DNA of 29,390 bases from Thomasclavelia sp. (GTDB lineage Bacteria; Bacillota_I; Bacilli_A; Erysipelotrichales; Erysipelotrichaceae): the NCBI GenBank assembly GCA_020024765.1, contig JAHHTG010000006.1, forward strand, positions 1 to 29,390. The letters run 5' to 3'. Shown here one piece after another: positions 16,373-24,187 of this stretch; the first letter of the stretch is position 1, and each line of letters opens with the position of its first letter. The translations under genes were made by a program, and so were the position numbers. The notes under the pieces were generated by a model that saw only the letters and a list, made by a program, of their open reading frames with translations, was not told the origin of the DNA and ran no database searches.

Positions 16373-16663
16373 CTATTTGTCTTCTAAGATTGTGATGTGG
16401 CTTCCTTCAGCTAATTTTACGTATGCTTTTCTGATAGCCTTTGTAGTACCAACATAGCGGCCTACACGTTTTGTCTTAGGTTTTGTGTTGACAACGTTAA
16501 CTTTTTCAACTTTTACATTGAAGATAGCTTCGATAGCTTGGCGAATGTTAACTTTGTTAGCACCTTTACTTACTTCGAACACAACTGTGTTGTGTGCATC
16601 TTGAGCACTGATTGTTTTTTCAGTTACAAGAGGGCGTACAATAATGTCTCTATAATTAGTCAT
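16373..16663 (-). CDS. rplW: 50S ribosomal protein L23
   Basis: A 96-residue L23 (uL23) at the tunnel exit, the main ribosomal contact for trigger factor and SRP. It begins MTNYRDIIVRPLVTEKT and carries the family pattern VNTKPKTKRVGRYVG. I place the start at 16663, not at an in-frame ATG six codons earlier, because GAGGAGG lies correctly before it. The gene overlaps the end of rplD by 8 bases, so its ribosome-binding site is inside rplD. Confidence 0.97.
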   Translation of the reverse strand: MTNYRDIIVRPLVTEKTISAQDAHNTVVFEVSKGANKVNIRQAIEAIFNVKVEKVNVVNTKPKTKRVGRYVGTTKAIRKAYVKLAEGSHITILEDK

Positions 16664-17291
16664 TGTTAAATACCTCCTCAACGCGCTTAGCAGCAGCCTT
16701 AGTCATTACTAACTTAGTTGCGTCTAATACGTCAAATACGTTTACACCGTCAGCAGTAATCATAGCTGCATTAGGAAGGTTACGTAATGACATGTATGCA
16801 TTTACGAAGTCTTCGTCGTTATCAACTACGAATAATACTTTACGATCTAATTTGAATGCTTCCATAACTTTAACGAATTCTTTAGTCTTAACTGATTCCA
16901 TTGCTACAGAATCTAATACGATTAAGTTTTCGCTTTGAGCTTTAGTTGAGATAGCACCTCTAAGTGCAAGTCTTCTAACTTTACGGTTTAATTTGAAACC
17001 GTAAGTTCTAGGTGTAGGTCCGAATGCGATACCACCGCCACGATATTGAGTAGCACGGATAGAACCTTGACGAGCATTACCTGTTCCTTTTTGACGGTAA
17101 GGTTTCTTACCACCACCTGATACTTCGCTACGAGTCTTAGTATCATGTGTTCCTTGACGCCATGAAGCTCTTTGTTGAAGAACTACATCAAAGATTGCTT
17201 GATTGTTAACTTCGATATTGAAGACGCTATCTGCTAATTCAATATCTCCAACTTTGTTTGCTGTTAAATCAAATACATCAAATTTAGCCAT
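16656..17291 (-). CDS. rplD: 50S ribosomal protein L4
   Basis: A 211-residue L4 (uL4), whose extended loop reaches the exit tunnel; in E. coli it also represses the S10 operon. The loop is seen as RSEVSGGGKKPYRQKGTGNARQG, here noted as SGGGKKPYRQKGTGNARQG, followed by RGGGIAFGPTPRTYGFKLN. Normal length. It starts 5 bases after rplC and overlaps rplW by 8 bases. Confidence 0.98.
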   Translation of the reverse strand: MAKFDVFDLTANKVGDIELADSVFNIEVNNQAIFDVVLQQRASWRQGTHDTKTRSEVSGGGKKPYRQKGTGNARQGSIRATQYRGGGIAFGPTPRTYGFKLNRKVRRLALRGAISTKAQSENLIVLDSVAMESVKTKEFVKVMEAFKLDRKVLFVVDNDEDFVNAYMSLRNLPNAAMITADGVNVFDVLDATKLVMTKAAAKRVEEVFNND

Positions 17292-17296
17292 TATGA

Positions 17297-17974
17297 TTAC
17301 GCCTCCTTATCATTTAATAGAACTTTAGGTTCTACGTGTTTCACACTCTTAACAGTTGTTTTAACCATTACAAGACCTCTCTTTGGCCCTGGAACGTTAC
17401 CTTTTACTAACATGTAATTCTTATCAGCATCAACCTTGATAACTTCTAAGTTTTGGTTAGTTGTGCGGTAAACACCTTCATGCCCTGGCATTGGGCAACC
17501 TTTTTCGATACGAGCATTGTTTAGACCAGTAGTAGCTAATGATCCAACGTGACGGATGTTCTTAGAACCACCGTGTGTCTTAGGTCCTTGATGTGCGTTG
17601 TTACGTACAATAGTACCTTCGTATCCTTTACCTTTTGAAGTACCAGTTACATCAACGATGTCACCAGCGGAAAAGATATCTACTTTAACTTCTGATCCTA
17701 CTTCTAAGTTCATCATTTCTTCGTAAGCGAATTCACGGATGAATTTCTTAGCAGTAGTATTTGCCTTTTTGGCATGTCCAAGTTGCGCTTTAGTAGCTCT
17801 TGATTCTTTAACATCTTCAAGACCTAATTGAATAGCATTGTAGCCATCAGTTTCAGCAACTTTCTTTTGCATAACTACGTTTGGTTCACATTCGATAACT
17901 GTTACTGGAATTAAGTTCCCTTCAGCTGTGAACACTTGAGTCATACCTAATTTTCTACCAAGTATTCCTTTCAT
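17297..17974 (-). CDS. rplC: 50S ribosomal protein L3
   Basis: A 225-residue L3 (uL3), an assembly initiator whose extension approaches the peptidyl transferase centre. MKGILGRKLGMTQVF, GTSKGKGYEGTIVRNN and the conserved GPKTHGGSKNIRHVGS region mark it. The glutamine methylated in E. coli L3 (GNR/GQ-type segment) cannot be assigned with certainty. Slightly longer than the 209 residues of E. coli. It lies 19 bases after rpsJ. Confidence 0.98.
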   Translation of the reverse strand: MKGILGRKLGMTQVFTAEGNLIPVTVIECEPNVVMQKKVAETDGYNAIQLGLEDVKESRATKAQLGHAKKANTTAKKFIREFAYEEMMNLEVGSEVKVDIFSAGDIVDVTGTSKGKGYEGTIVRNNAHQGPKTHGGSKNIRHVGSLATTGLNNARIEKGCPMPGHEGVYRTTNQNLEVIKVDADKNYMLVKGNVPGPKRGLVMVKTTVKSVKHVEPKVLLNDKEA

Positions 17975-17993
17975 AATGTCACCTTTCTATTTC

Positions 17994-18305
17994 TTATAAC
18001 TTGATTTCGATATCAACACCACTAGGTAATTCAAGACGTGATAATGCGTCGATTGTCTTAGCACTAGGGCCGATGATGTCGATTAAACGCTTGTGCGTTC
18101 TGATTTCGAATTGTTCACGAGAATCTTTGTTTACGTGAACAGAACGAAGGATGGTAACGACCTGCTTCTCTGTTGGAAGAGGTACTGGTCCAACGACCTT
18201 ACTTACTCCGCTTTCGATTGCAGCCTTAACGATTTTTTCAGTTGCAACGTCAAGTGAGCGATGTTCGTAAGCCTTTAATTTAATTCTTACGTTATTTTTA
18301 GCCAT
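17994..18305 (-). CDS. rpsJ: 30S ribosomal protein S10 (NusE)
   Basis: A 103-residue S10 (uS10) of the 30S head, also the antitermination factor NusE that binds boxA with NusB. MAKNNVRIKLKAYEHRSLD and the signature FEIRTHKRLIDIIGPSAKT are diagnostic. The reading frame stays open 30 codons upstream, but the ATG at 18305 has AAGGAGGAAAATTTC before it and matches the family's start. It is the first gene of the 29-gene operon, after a structured leader. Confidence 0.98.
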   Translation of the reverse strand: MAKNNVRIKLKAYEHRSLDVATEKIVKAAIESGVSKVVGPVPLPTEKQVVTILRSVHVNKDSREQFEIRTHKRLIDIIGPSAKTIDALSRLELPSGVDIEIKL

Positions 18306-18437
18306 GAAATTTTCCTCCTTTATTTCATCAACTGAACTTAACTTTAGCCCAGTTACTTGCTCCAAGTGAGTTCCCTGGTTTTCACGTCGGTACACGGATG
18401 TCGGCGTGCCAGCAATCTCCCATATCCTCGCAAGTGC
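18306..18437 (-). promoter_or_regulatory. Structured leader RNA of the S10 operon
   Basis: About 130 transcribed bases precede rpsJ. They can fold into a domain closed by ACTTGC (18430-18435) with GCAAGT (18355-18360). An inner helix is CTGG (18409-18412) with CCAG (18375-18378), and an apical hairpin is CACG (18405-18408) with CGTG (18393-18396) around an 8-base loop. The closing helix begins almost at the predicted transcription start. It is more GC-rich than the flanking DNA. A role in feedback control by a ribosomal protein of the operon is plausible but not shown. Confidence 0.55.
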
Positions 18438-18443
18438 TCATAT

Positions 18444-18472
18444 AATATACAATAATCATTCGTTCAATGCAA
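18444..18472 (-). promoter_or_regulatory. Promoter of the S10-spc-alpha operon
   Basis: On the minus strand TTGCAT (18467-18472) and TATATT (18444-18449) are 17 bases apart, giving a start near 18437 at the foot of the leader helix. The -35 match is partial (TTG). An alternative uses TTGAAC (18462-18467) with a shifted -10 box; the sequence does not decide between them. Confidence 0.55.
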
Positions 18473-18479
18473 TAGTTTT

Positions 18480-18737
18480 TTTAAATTAAAATACGATAAA
18501 AAGCCTTATTTATGGGTTATTTTCAACATTGTCCGTACAACCGGAGTTGGTGTTTCATAAAAATATTAAAAAACACCGCTTTTTTGATTAAAAAACACTG
18601 ATTTTCATCAAATTTTTCCCTTTTAATTGCCTCGGAAATTAGAATATCTTACTTGAAATTTACATTCTTTTGACAATTAAAAGCCCTTATATTCACTTTA
18701 ATGGTCTATAATTGATTTAAAGATAAAAGGAGATATT
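18480..18737. other. Divergent AT-rich intergenic region with repeats
   Basis: Between the S10 promoter and the plus-strand phospholipase gene no coding sequence is evident. It holds two copies of ATTAAAAAACACYG (18565-18578 and 18587-18600), 22 bases apart. The first copy can also pair with GGTGTTT at 18549-18555 to form a hairpin followed by six T on the plus strand. A small hairpin CAAC-CGGA-GTTG precedes it. These could be operators or the end of a short plus-strand RNA; nothing more can be said from sequence. Confidence 0.45.
18707..18712 (+). promoter_or_regulatory. Candidate -10 box for the phospholipase-MFS pair
   Basis: A perfect TATAAT lies 25 bases before the ATG at 18738. A perfect TTGACA is at 18670-18675, but the gap is 31 bases, too long for one sigma-A promoter. 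The true -35 is therefore weak, or the two boxes belong to different promoters. A ribosome-binding site AAAAGGAG lies at 18725-18732. Confidence 0.45.
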
Positions 18738-19598
18738 ATGCCTTCGACATATGCACATTATCACTTCGGTGATTTAGCTTATTTGGGATTAAGTGATAAT
18801 CTCAAGGCCACGATCATTAAATATCGTGATTTATTCAATATTGGTGTTCATGGACCTGATATTCTTTTCTATACTGAACCTTATCATAAGTGTCCAATTA
18901 GTAAACGTGGATTTGATATGCATGGTGAACCAGCTTCCGATTTCTTCAAAGCTGCTAAAGTTCACTATCAAAATCGCGCTAATAATAAGGAAGCTATGCA
19001 AGCCTACTTACTTGGTTTCTTAACGCACTTTTGTTTAGATACGACAGATCATCCTTATATTGAAGCGAAAATTCATGCCTCAAACGTATCGCACACACTA
19101 ATTGAGGTTGAATATGATCGACATTTACTTGTTCAAGATGGTTACGAAGATCCATTAAAAAGAGATCTTGTTCAACACATCAAACCAACAATTTTTAATG
19201 CAGATATCATTCAAACTTTCTTTCCAGAATTTACTATCAAAGATATTGAATCGACACTTAAACAAATGGTCTTCTACATCCACTTATTAAGTATGAAAGA
19301 CGGCTTAAAACGTAAATCATTATTTAAAGTTATGAAATTAGTTGGGGTTTATGATTCACTTCATGAACAGTTTATGAATCGCAAACCCGCTGAAGCTTGT
19401 GCCGATTCAAATTTAAGACTCGATAAACTTCAAAATCATGCTTATCAACTATTTATCGAATTAGCTCCAAATCTAATTAATTATCTAGAAGATAAAGAAG
19501 AACTTGATGAACGTTTCAACCAAACTTTTGATCAAGGTTCTGATTGGGAGTCAATTGTTGTATTACCACTTGCAAAGGAAGAAAATTATGAAATTTAA
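18738..19598 (+). CDS. Zinc-dependent phospholipase C-like protein
   Basis: A 286-residue protein resembling the zinc-dependent phospholipase C family (alpha-toxin/PC-PLC fold). Candidate metal ligands are His7 and His9 (YAHYHF), His38 to Asp41 (VHGPD), His62, and the cluster His97, Asp101, His105 in FLTHFCLDTTDHPY. No signal peptide is visible, whereas classical secreted enzymes have one, so this is probably an intracellular relative with an unknown substrate. The start has AAAAGGAG 5 bases upstream. The last codons overlap the start of the MFS gene by 11 bases, indicating co-translation. The fold assignment is from motif pattern only. Confidence 0.75.
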   Translation: MPSTYAHYHFGDLAYLGLSDNLKATIIKYRDLFNIGVHGPDILFYTEPYHKCPISKRGFDMHGEPASDFFKAAKVHYQNRANNKEAMQAYLLGFLTHFCLDTTDHPYIEAKIHASNVSHTLIEVEYDRHLLVQDGYEDPLKRDLVQHIKPTIFNADIIQTFFPEFTIKDIESTLKQMVFYIHLLSMKDGLKRKSLFKVMKLVGVYDSLHEQFMNRKPAEACADSNLRLDKLQNHAYQLFIELAPNLINYLEDKEELDERFNQTFDQGSDWESIVVLPLAKEENYEI

Positions 19599-20829
19599 AA
19601 TGAATGCCCTCGAAAAGAAATGGGTATTGTACGATGTTGCAAACTCAGCCTTTACATTGCTTGTTGCAACAATCATGCCAATTTACGCTAATGCTCTAGC
19701 TACTGCTGAAGGTTTAAGCCAAGTTGACTATCTTGCCACTTGGGGCTATGCCACATCAATCGCAACATTGATTGTAGCTTTTGCAGCGCCAATCCTTGGC
19801 ACACTATCCGATAATAAAGGCCGAAAGAAAATCTTTTTCATGGTTGCAGTCTTGATTGGTTGTCTTGGATGTATATCCTTAAGCATCATTGATGGTTGGA
19901 TTTGGTTCTTAGGATTATATGTCCTAACAAAAACTGGTTATTCATTAAGTTTGGTCTTCTATGATTCGATGTTGCCTGATGTTACAAGCGATGAACGTAT
20001 GGATATGGTCTCATCTCAAGGCTATGCCTGGGGTTATATCGGTTCTTGTATTCCATTCTTATTATGTCTTGTCTTTGTATTAGGATATGATTATATTGGC
20101 ATTACCATGCAAACAGCCATTATCATTTCCTTTAGTTTGATTAGTCTTTGGTGGTTCCTATTAACACTTCCGTTATTTAGAAGTTATAAACAAATCCACT
20201 ATGCTGAAATTAAAGAAAATAATCCGATTGGTTCTGCTTGGATACGTTTAAGCCATATCTTTGCCGAATTAAAAGAAAACAAAAAGGCTTTCTTATTCTT
20301 AATCGCCTTCTTCTTCTATATTGATGGCGTTTACACAATTATTGATATGGCAACAGCTTATGGTTCTGCTTTGGGCTTCGGTTCAGAAAGTTTATTACTT
20401 GCACTATTATTAACACAAGTTGTCGCTTTCCCAGCTGCCATCTTCTTCGGCCATCTATCTAAGAAATATCCAAGCAGCAAGTTGATCTTAATCACAATCC
20501 TAGCTTACTTCGGTATTGCGGTTTATGCTATTTTCTTAAAAGAAGCATATCAATTCTGGATTCTTGCTTTCTGTGTTGGTTTATTCCAAGGTGCCATTCA
20601 ATCATTATCACGTTCATATTTTGCAAAACTCATCCCTTATGAAAAATCAGGCGAATACTTTGGTTTATATGATATTTGTGGTAAAGGTGCAGCTTTTATG
20701 GGTACCTTTGTTGTATCGTTTGTTTCCCAACAAACCGGTAATATGAATCTTGGCGTTGGTTGTGTTGCTTTCATGTTTGTGATTGGATTATACTTCTTCA
20801 TGAAATCTAGCCAAATCAAAAATAACTAA
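19588..20829 (+). CDS. UMF1/Atg22-like MFS transporter
   Basis: A 413-residue polytopic membrane protein of the major facilitator superfamily with about twelve helices. The N-terminal KKWVLYDVANSAFTLLVATI matches the UMF1 (Atg22-like) subgroup, and the loop LGTLSDNKGRKKIFF is the MFS loop 2-3 signature. Yeast Atg22 exports amino acids from the vacuole; bacterial substrates are mostly unknown. I place the start at 19588, where AAGGAAG precedes the ATG; the frame extends further upstream inside the previous gene without support. It overlaps the phospholipase-like gene by 11 bases and ends just before a shared terminator. Confidence 0.85.
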   Translation: MKFKMNALEKKWVLYDVANSAFTLLVATIMPIYANALATAEGLSQVDYLATWGYATSIATLIVAFAAPILGTLSDNKGRKKIFFMVAVLIGCLGCISLSIIDGWIWFLGLYVLTKTGYSLSLVFYDSMLPDVTSDERMDMVSSQGYAWGYIGSCIPFLLCLVFVLGYDYIGITMQTAIIISFSLISLWWFLLTLPLFRSYKQIHYAEIKENNPIGSAWIRLSHIFAELKENKKAFLFLIAFFFYIDGVYTIIDMATAYGSALGFGSESLLLALLLTQVVAFPAAIFFGHLSKKYPSSKLILITILAYFGIAVYAIFLKEAYQFWILAFCVGLFQGAIQSLSRSYFAKLIPYEKSGEYFGLYDICGKGAAFMGTFVVSFVSQQTGNMNLGVGCVAFMFVIGLYFFMKSSQIKNN

Positions 20830-20842
20830 TTTATAAACAATT

Positions 20843-20870
20843 AATGGTCCTCATCATGAGGACCATTTTT
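20843..20870. terminator. Bidirectional terminator between MFS gene and truA
   Basis: An 11-bp perfect inverted repeat, AATGGTCCTCA (20843-20853) and TGAGGACCATT (20857-20867), has a 3-base loop. Five T follow on the plus strand (20866-20870), and a less clean T-rich stretch follows on the minus strand. It separates two converging transcription units and abuts the truA stop codon. Confidence 0.92.
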
Positions 20871-21600
20871 AATAATAGATTTCTTTTAAATATAAACCAC
20901 TAGGATCAATGTTGTTACGACGTTCATCTTTACATGGATTGCTGAACATACGTTCAAGATCCACCATCTTCTTTTGGCCACGACCTAAATCAACAAGTGT
21001 GCCAATAATAATACGAACCATGTTTCTTAAGAAACCATCACCGACAATCTCAAACCTTAGCAAGTCGCCCTCTTCAAATAATTCGAAACGATAAATGGTA
21101 CGCACTTGATTAGGATATAAATCTAAGGGTGATGTATTAAAGGAACGAAAGTCATGTTCTCCAAGAAACATTGGCATTGCTTTGCGAATAATATCTAAAT
21201 CTAATTTAAATGGACATTGATAAGCAAAACCATCATAGAAAACATTGTATTCACCAGTATTAATTAAATAGATATATTGTTTGGCTTTCACGTTATAACG
21301 AGAATGAAAATCATCCGATACATATTCAATCGCATTGACATGAATATCTTTAGGCAATAAACAGTTAATACTATGTTTTAAACGATAAATCGCAATCTCT
21401 TTTTCGCTATCAAAATGAAAAACTTGTCCCATTGCATGAACACCGGCATCAGTTCTTGAAGCCATAGTAATCTTAATCGGTTCTTGAAAGATAATCGATA
21501 ATTTCGCTTCTACCACATCTTGAATTGCCACAGCATTAACTTGGCTTTGAAAGCCTGCGTAATTTGTGCCCTTATAAGTTAAAATGCATTTATATCTCAT
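20869..21600 (-). CDS. truA: tRNA pseudouridine(38-40) synthase
   Basis: A 243-residue TruA, which converts uridines 38-40 of tRNA anticodon stems to pseudouridine. The catalytic aspartate is Asp51 in SRTDAGVHAMGQ, and the N-terminus YKGTNYAGFQSQ and FLRNMVRIIIGTL near the C-terminal half are typical. It overlaps the ecfT stop by 4 bases (ATGA), forming the end of the ECF operon, a linkage widespread in Firmicutes. Confidence 0.97.
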   Translation of the reverse strand: MRYKCILTYKGTNYAGFQSQVNAVAIQDVVEAKLSIIFQEPIKITMASRTDAGVHAMGQVFHFDSEKEIAIYRLKHSINCLLPKDIHVNAIEYVSDDFHSRYNVKAKQYIYLINTGEYNVFYDGFAYQCPFKLDLDIIRKAMPMFLGEHDFRSFNTSPLDLYPNQVRTIYRFELFEEGDLLRFEIVGDGFLRNMVRIIIGTLVDLGRGQKKMVDLERMFSNPCKDERRNNIDPSGLYLKEIYY

Positions 21601-22397
21601 AATACGAATGCCATCACAATCATCATCGCTAAAATGCTAACCGAACCAAAAATTAGAACGTAATCACGAGTAACATATTTGAGTTGTTTGTAACGCGTAC
21701 GTTTTGCACTAGGCACATACCCCCTCGCCTCCATCGCATTAGCTAATTCATCAGCTCTTTGGAAAGCCACTGAGAATAAAGGCACAATCAATGATACGAT
21801 TGCCGAAATCTTTTCTTTTAACTTACCTTCTTCAAAGTCAACACCGCGTGATTTTTGTGAATTCATAATTCGCATAGTTTCCTCAATGATTGTTGGGATG
21901 AATCTTAACGCAATTGAAATCATCATTGCAATCTCATGCGCTGGTACATGGAATCTTTTTAACGGTGTTAATAAATATTCAATCCCCAAAGTTAAATCCA
22001 GTGGTTTCGTAGTAACTGTAAGTACTGTCGTAATCATAACCATTAAAGCAAGACGTACTACGATATATAAAGTTTGAAGAATTGCTCCACTATAGATTTG
22101 AATAAAACCTAAATCTATCAACATTAAACCTTCTTTAATACTTAAGATATTCACAACGAGTAAGAAACACATCATGAAAATCATTGGTTTGAAGGCATTA
22201 ATAATAAATTTAAAATTAAGTTTTGCCATTTTGACAACGATGATTAAGATAGTTGCAATAATTGCATAGCCTAACCAACCAGCGGGCATAAATACAGCAA
22301 TTAGCATCACAATCATCGCAATAATCTTGGCCCGTGGATCCATCTTATGAATCGGTGAATCAAGTGGTAGATATTTGCCAAAGACTAATTTATTCAT
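21597..22397 (-). CDS. ecfT: ECF transporter transmembrane subunit EcfT
   Basis: A 266-residue membrane subunit that couples the two EcfA ATPases to exchangeable vitamin- or metal-binding S components. The start GKYLPLDSPIHKMDPRAKII is the family's hallmark. The coupling-helix motifs are seen as MNSQKSRGVDF and ANAMEARGY (the paired x-A-R-G/S-R-G signatures). Four-base ATGA overlaps join it to ecfA2 and truA. No S component is encoded in the window, as expected for a group II ECF system. Confidence 0.96.
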   Translation of the reverse strand: MNKLVFGKYLPLDSPIHKMDPRAKIIAMIVMLIAVFMPAGWLGYAIIATILIIVVKMAKLNFKFIINAFKPMIFMMCFLLVVNILSIKEGLMLIDLGFIQIYSGAILQTLYIVVRLALMVMITTVLTVTTKPLDLTLGIEYLLTPLKRFHVPAHEIAMMISIALRFIPTIIEETMRIMNSQKSRGVDFEEGKLKEKISAIVSLIVPLFSVAFQRADELANAMEARGYVPSAKRTRYKQLKYVTRDYVLIFGSVSILAMMIVMAFVL

Positions 22398-23245
22398 CTT
22401 TTACCTCCCACAAGTGCCTTAACAACACTTTTGATATCTCTTAAATCTCCACCAAGTTTAAAGCCTTTCGCGTTAAGCATTTCTTTTAATTCCACAATTT
22501 GTGGTTTAATCAAATGATATTCATCTAATAATTTATAATTATCAAATAGTTCTTTAACGCTTGTGTGTAACTTAACTTGACCCTTACTTAAAAGTACAAC
22601 ATCATCAGCGTAGTTATAAACGATTTCATTATCATGGGTAACTAGAATAATTGTTTTATGGAACTTCTTATTTAAGGCATTAAAAAGATTAATCATTTCA
22701 GCTGCACCCTTAGGGTCAAGACCAGCTGTTGGTTCATCTAAGACAATGATTTCAGGTTCCATTGCTAAAATACCCGCAATCGCAACGCGACGCTTTTGAC
22801 CACCTGATAAATCTAGAGGACTGCGTTCGAAGAAAGATTGATCTAAACCGGCCATCTTTAAAGCTGCCGCGGCTTTCCCCATTGCCGTTTGTTCATCATC
22901 GCCAAAGTTCTTAGGGCCAAACGCAACGTCTTTAATTACTGTTTCTTCGAATAATTGATATTCGCTAAATTGGAAGACAAGTCCAACTTTTCGACGTAGT
23001 TGTTTTAAGCCAGGTGTCTTTGTACCAGCTACAATATGATAGTCAGCAATCTCCAAAGTTCCTTTGTTTGGCAACAATAAGGCATTTAAATGTTGCACAA
23101 GTGTTGATTTACCCGAACCAGTTTCTCCGATAATTGCTGTAATCTTATTCATCGCAATATCAAGATTAATGTTCTTTAAGGCTTGATAGGCATAGGGCAT
23201 ATCAGCTGAATAGACATAATTTATTTCTTTAAATGTAATTGGCAT
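22394..23245 (-). CDS. ecfA2: ECF transporter ATPase EcfA2
   Basis: A 283-residue ABC ATPase of the energy-coupling factor module. Walker A GETGSGKST spans residues 40-48, the Q-loop FQFSEYQLFE is at 91-100, the signature LSGGQ is at 146-150, and Walker B IIVLDE is at 166-171. The FQFSEYQLF Q-loop is typical of EcfA2 rather than EcfA1. It overlaps ecfA1 by 25 bases and ecfT by 4. Confidence 0.96.
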   Translation of the reverse strand: MPITFKEINYVYSADMPYAYQALKNINLDIAMNKITAIIGETGSGKSTLVQHLNALLLPNKGTLEIADYHIVAGTKTPGLKQLRRKVGLVFQFSEYQLFEETVIKDVAFGPKNFGDDEQTAMGKAAAALKMAGLDQSFFERSPLDLSGGQKRRVAIAGILAMEPEIIVLDEPTAGLDPKGAAEMINLFNALNKKFHKTIILVTHDNEIVYNYADDVVLLSKGQVKLHTSVKELFDNYKLLDEYHLIKPQIVELKEMLNAKGFKLGGDLRDIKSVVKALVGGKR

Positions 23246-24048
23246 ATAGCTTCAACCAACCCTTCCATATCTTTAAAATCATCGACTTTGTAACCATAAT
23301 GTTTAAATTCTTCGGCTACTTTATAAGTAAACGGAATATCTAATCCAATCTTTAAGAATTCTTGTTTATGTTTAAATAATTCCGTTGGTTTCCCATCCAT
23401 ATAGATTGAACCTTGATTCATGACAATCATATAATCACTATTTAAGGCTTCTTCAATATCATGTGTAATTGAAATAATTGTAATCTCTTCATTTTGATGA
23501 AGTTTTTGAATTACTTCTTTAATTTCAGCTTTGCCTTTAGGATCTAACATACTAGTTGCCTCATCAAAGATAATGATTTCAGGATTCATTGCTAAAATAC
23601 CCGCAATCGCCACTCTTTGTTTCTGACCTCCAGATAAATTCGTTGGTTCACTATCAAGATAATCTTGCATGCCCACAATTTCCGCAAAATGATTAATAAT
23701 ACCATCCATTTTCTCACTAGGTACTTGATAATTTTCTAATCCAAAAGCCATATCGTCACGAACTGTTGAACCAATAAATTGATTGTCAGGATTTTGGAAA
23801 ACAATCCCCAGTTTAAAACGAATATCACCAATATTTTCTTCATTTAAGGTTTGACCATCAATGATGATTTCTCCCTCTTTTAAAGGTAATAGGCCTGCTA
23901 ACAATTTCGCAAGTGTACTTTTGCCCGAACCATTATGACCAACAATTGTCACATAGGAACCTTTTTGAATATTAAAAGAGACATGTTTAATTGCTTCAAC
24001 ATGTTCATCATAACTGAAAGAGATATCTTTAACTTCAACTACATTCAT
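23221..24048 (-). CDS. ecfA1: ECF transporter ATPase EcfA1
   Basis: A 275-residue ABC ATPase. Walker A GHNGSGKST is at 37-45, the Q-loop VFQNPDNQFIG at about 83-93, LSGGQ at 138-142 and Walker B IIIFDE at 158-163. The FQNPDNQF Q-loop marks it as EcfA1. It is the first gene of the ecfA1-ecfA2-ecfT-truA operon; GGAGG (24056-24060) precedes its ATG, and a terminator-like hairpin lies just upstream. Confidence 0.96.
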   Translation of the reverse strand: MNVVEVKDISFSYDEHVEAIKHVSFNIQKGSYVTIVGHNGSGKSTLAKLLAGLLPLKEGEIIIDGQTLNEENIGDIRFKLGIVFQNPDNQFIGSTVRDDMAFGLENYQVPSEKMDGIINHFAEIVGMQDYLDSEPTNLSGGQKQRVAIAGILAMNPEIIIFDEATSMLDPKGKAEIKEVIQKLHQNEEITIISITHDIEEALNSDYMIVMNQGSIYMDGKPTELFKHKQEFLKIGLDIPFTYKVAEEFKHYGYKVDDFKDMEGLVEAICQLHLKK

Positions 24049-24060
24049 GAGTGAACCTCC

Positions 24061-24088
24061 ACAAAATAAAGAAGGTTTGCACCTTCTT
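24061..24088 (-). terminator. Terminator-like hairpin in the ecfA1 leader
   Basis: On the minus strand AAGAAGG (24082-24088) pairs with CCTTCTT (24069-24075) around a 6-base loop, followed by TTTATTTTGT. It lies 8 bases before the ecfA1 ribosome-binding site and well after the mgtE terminator, so it may act as an attenuator of the ECF operon or as a second mgtE terminator. A weak -10-like TATATT is upstream at 24121-24126. Confidence 0.55.
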
Positions 24089-24149
24089 AGGAACCGAAAT
24101 ACATTCAGTTTTAGTACGTAAATATACTATCATTAATTGTTTACAACGT

Positions 24150-24182
24150 AAATAAATAATAAAACTCAGGCGTACCTGAGTT
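24150..24182 (-). terminator. Terminator of mgtE
   Basis: On the minus strand AACTCAGG (24175-24182) and CCTGAGTT (24163-24170) form an 8-bp stem with a TACG loop, then TTATTATTTATTT follows. It begins 6 bases past the mgtE stop codon. Confidence 0.88.
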
Positions 24183-24187
24183 AAAGA

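Noticed and set aside
18306..18395. Thirty-codon N-terminal extension of S10
   Set aside because: The frame is open only by chance through the leader RNA. The ATG at 18305 has a strong ribosome-binding site and gives the normal 103-residue protein.
24116..24154. Repeated ACGTAAATA before ecfA1 as an operator
   Set aside because: Two short AT-rich copies about 30 bases apart are easily expected by chance, and one lies next to the mgtE terminator tail.
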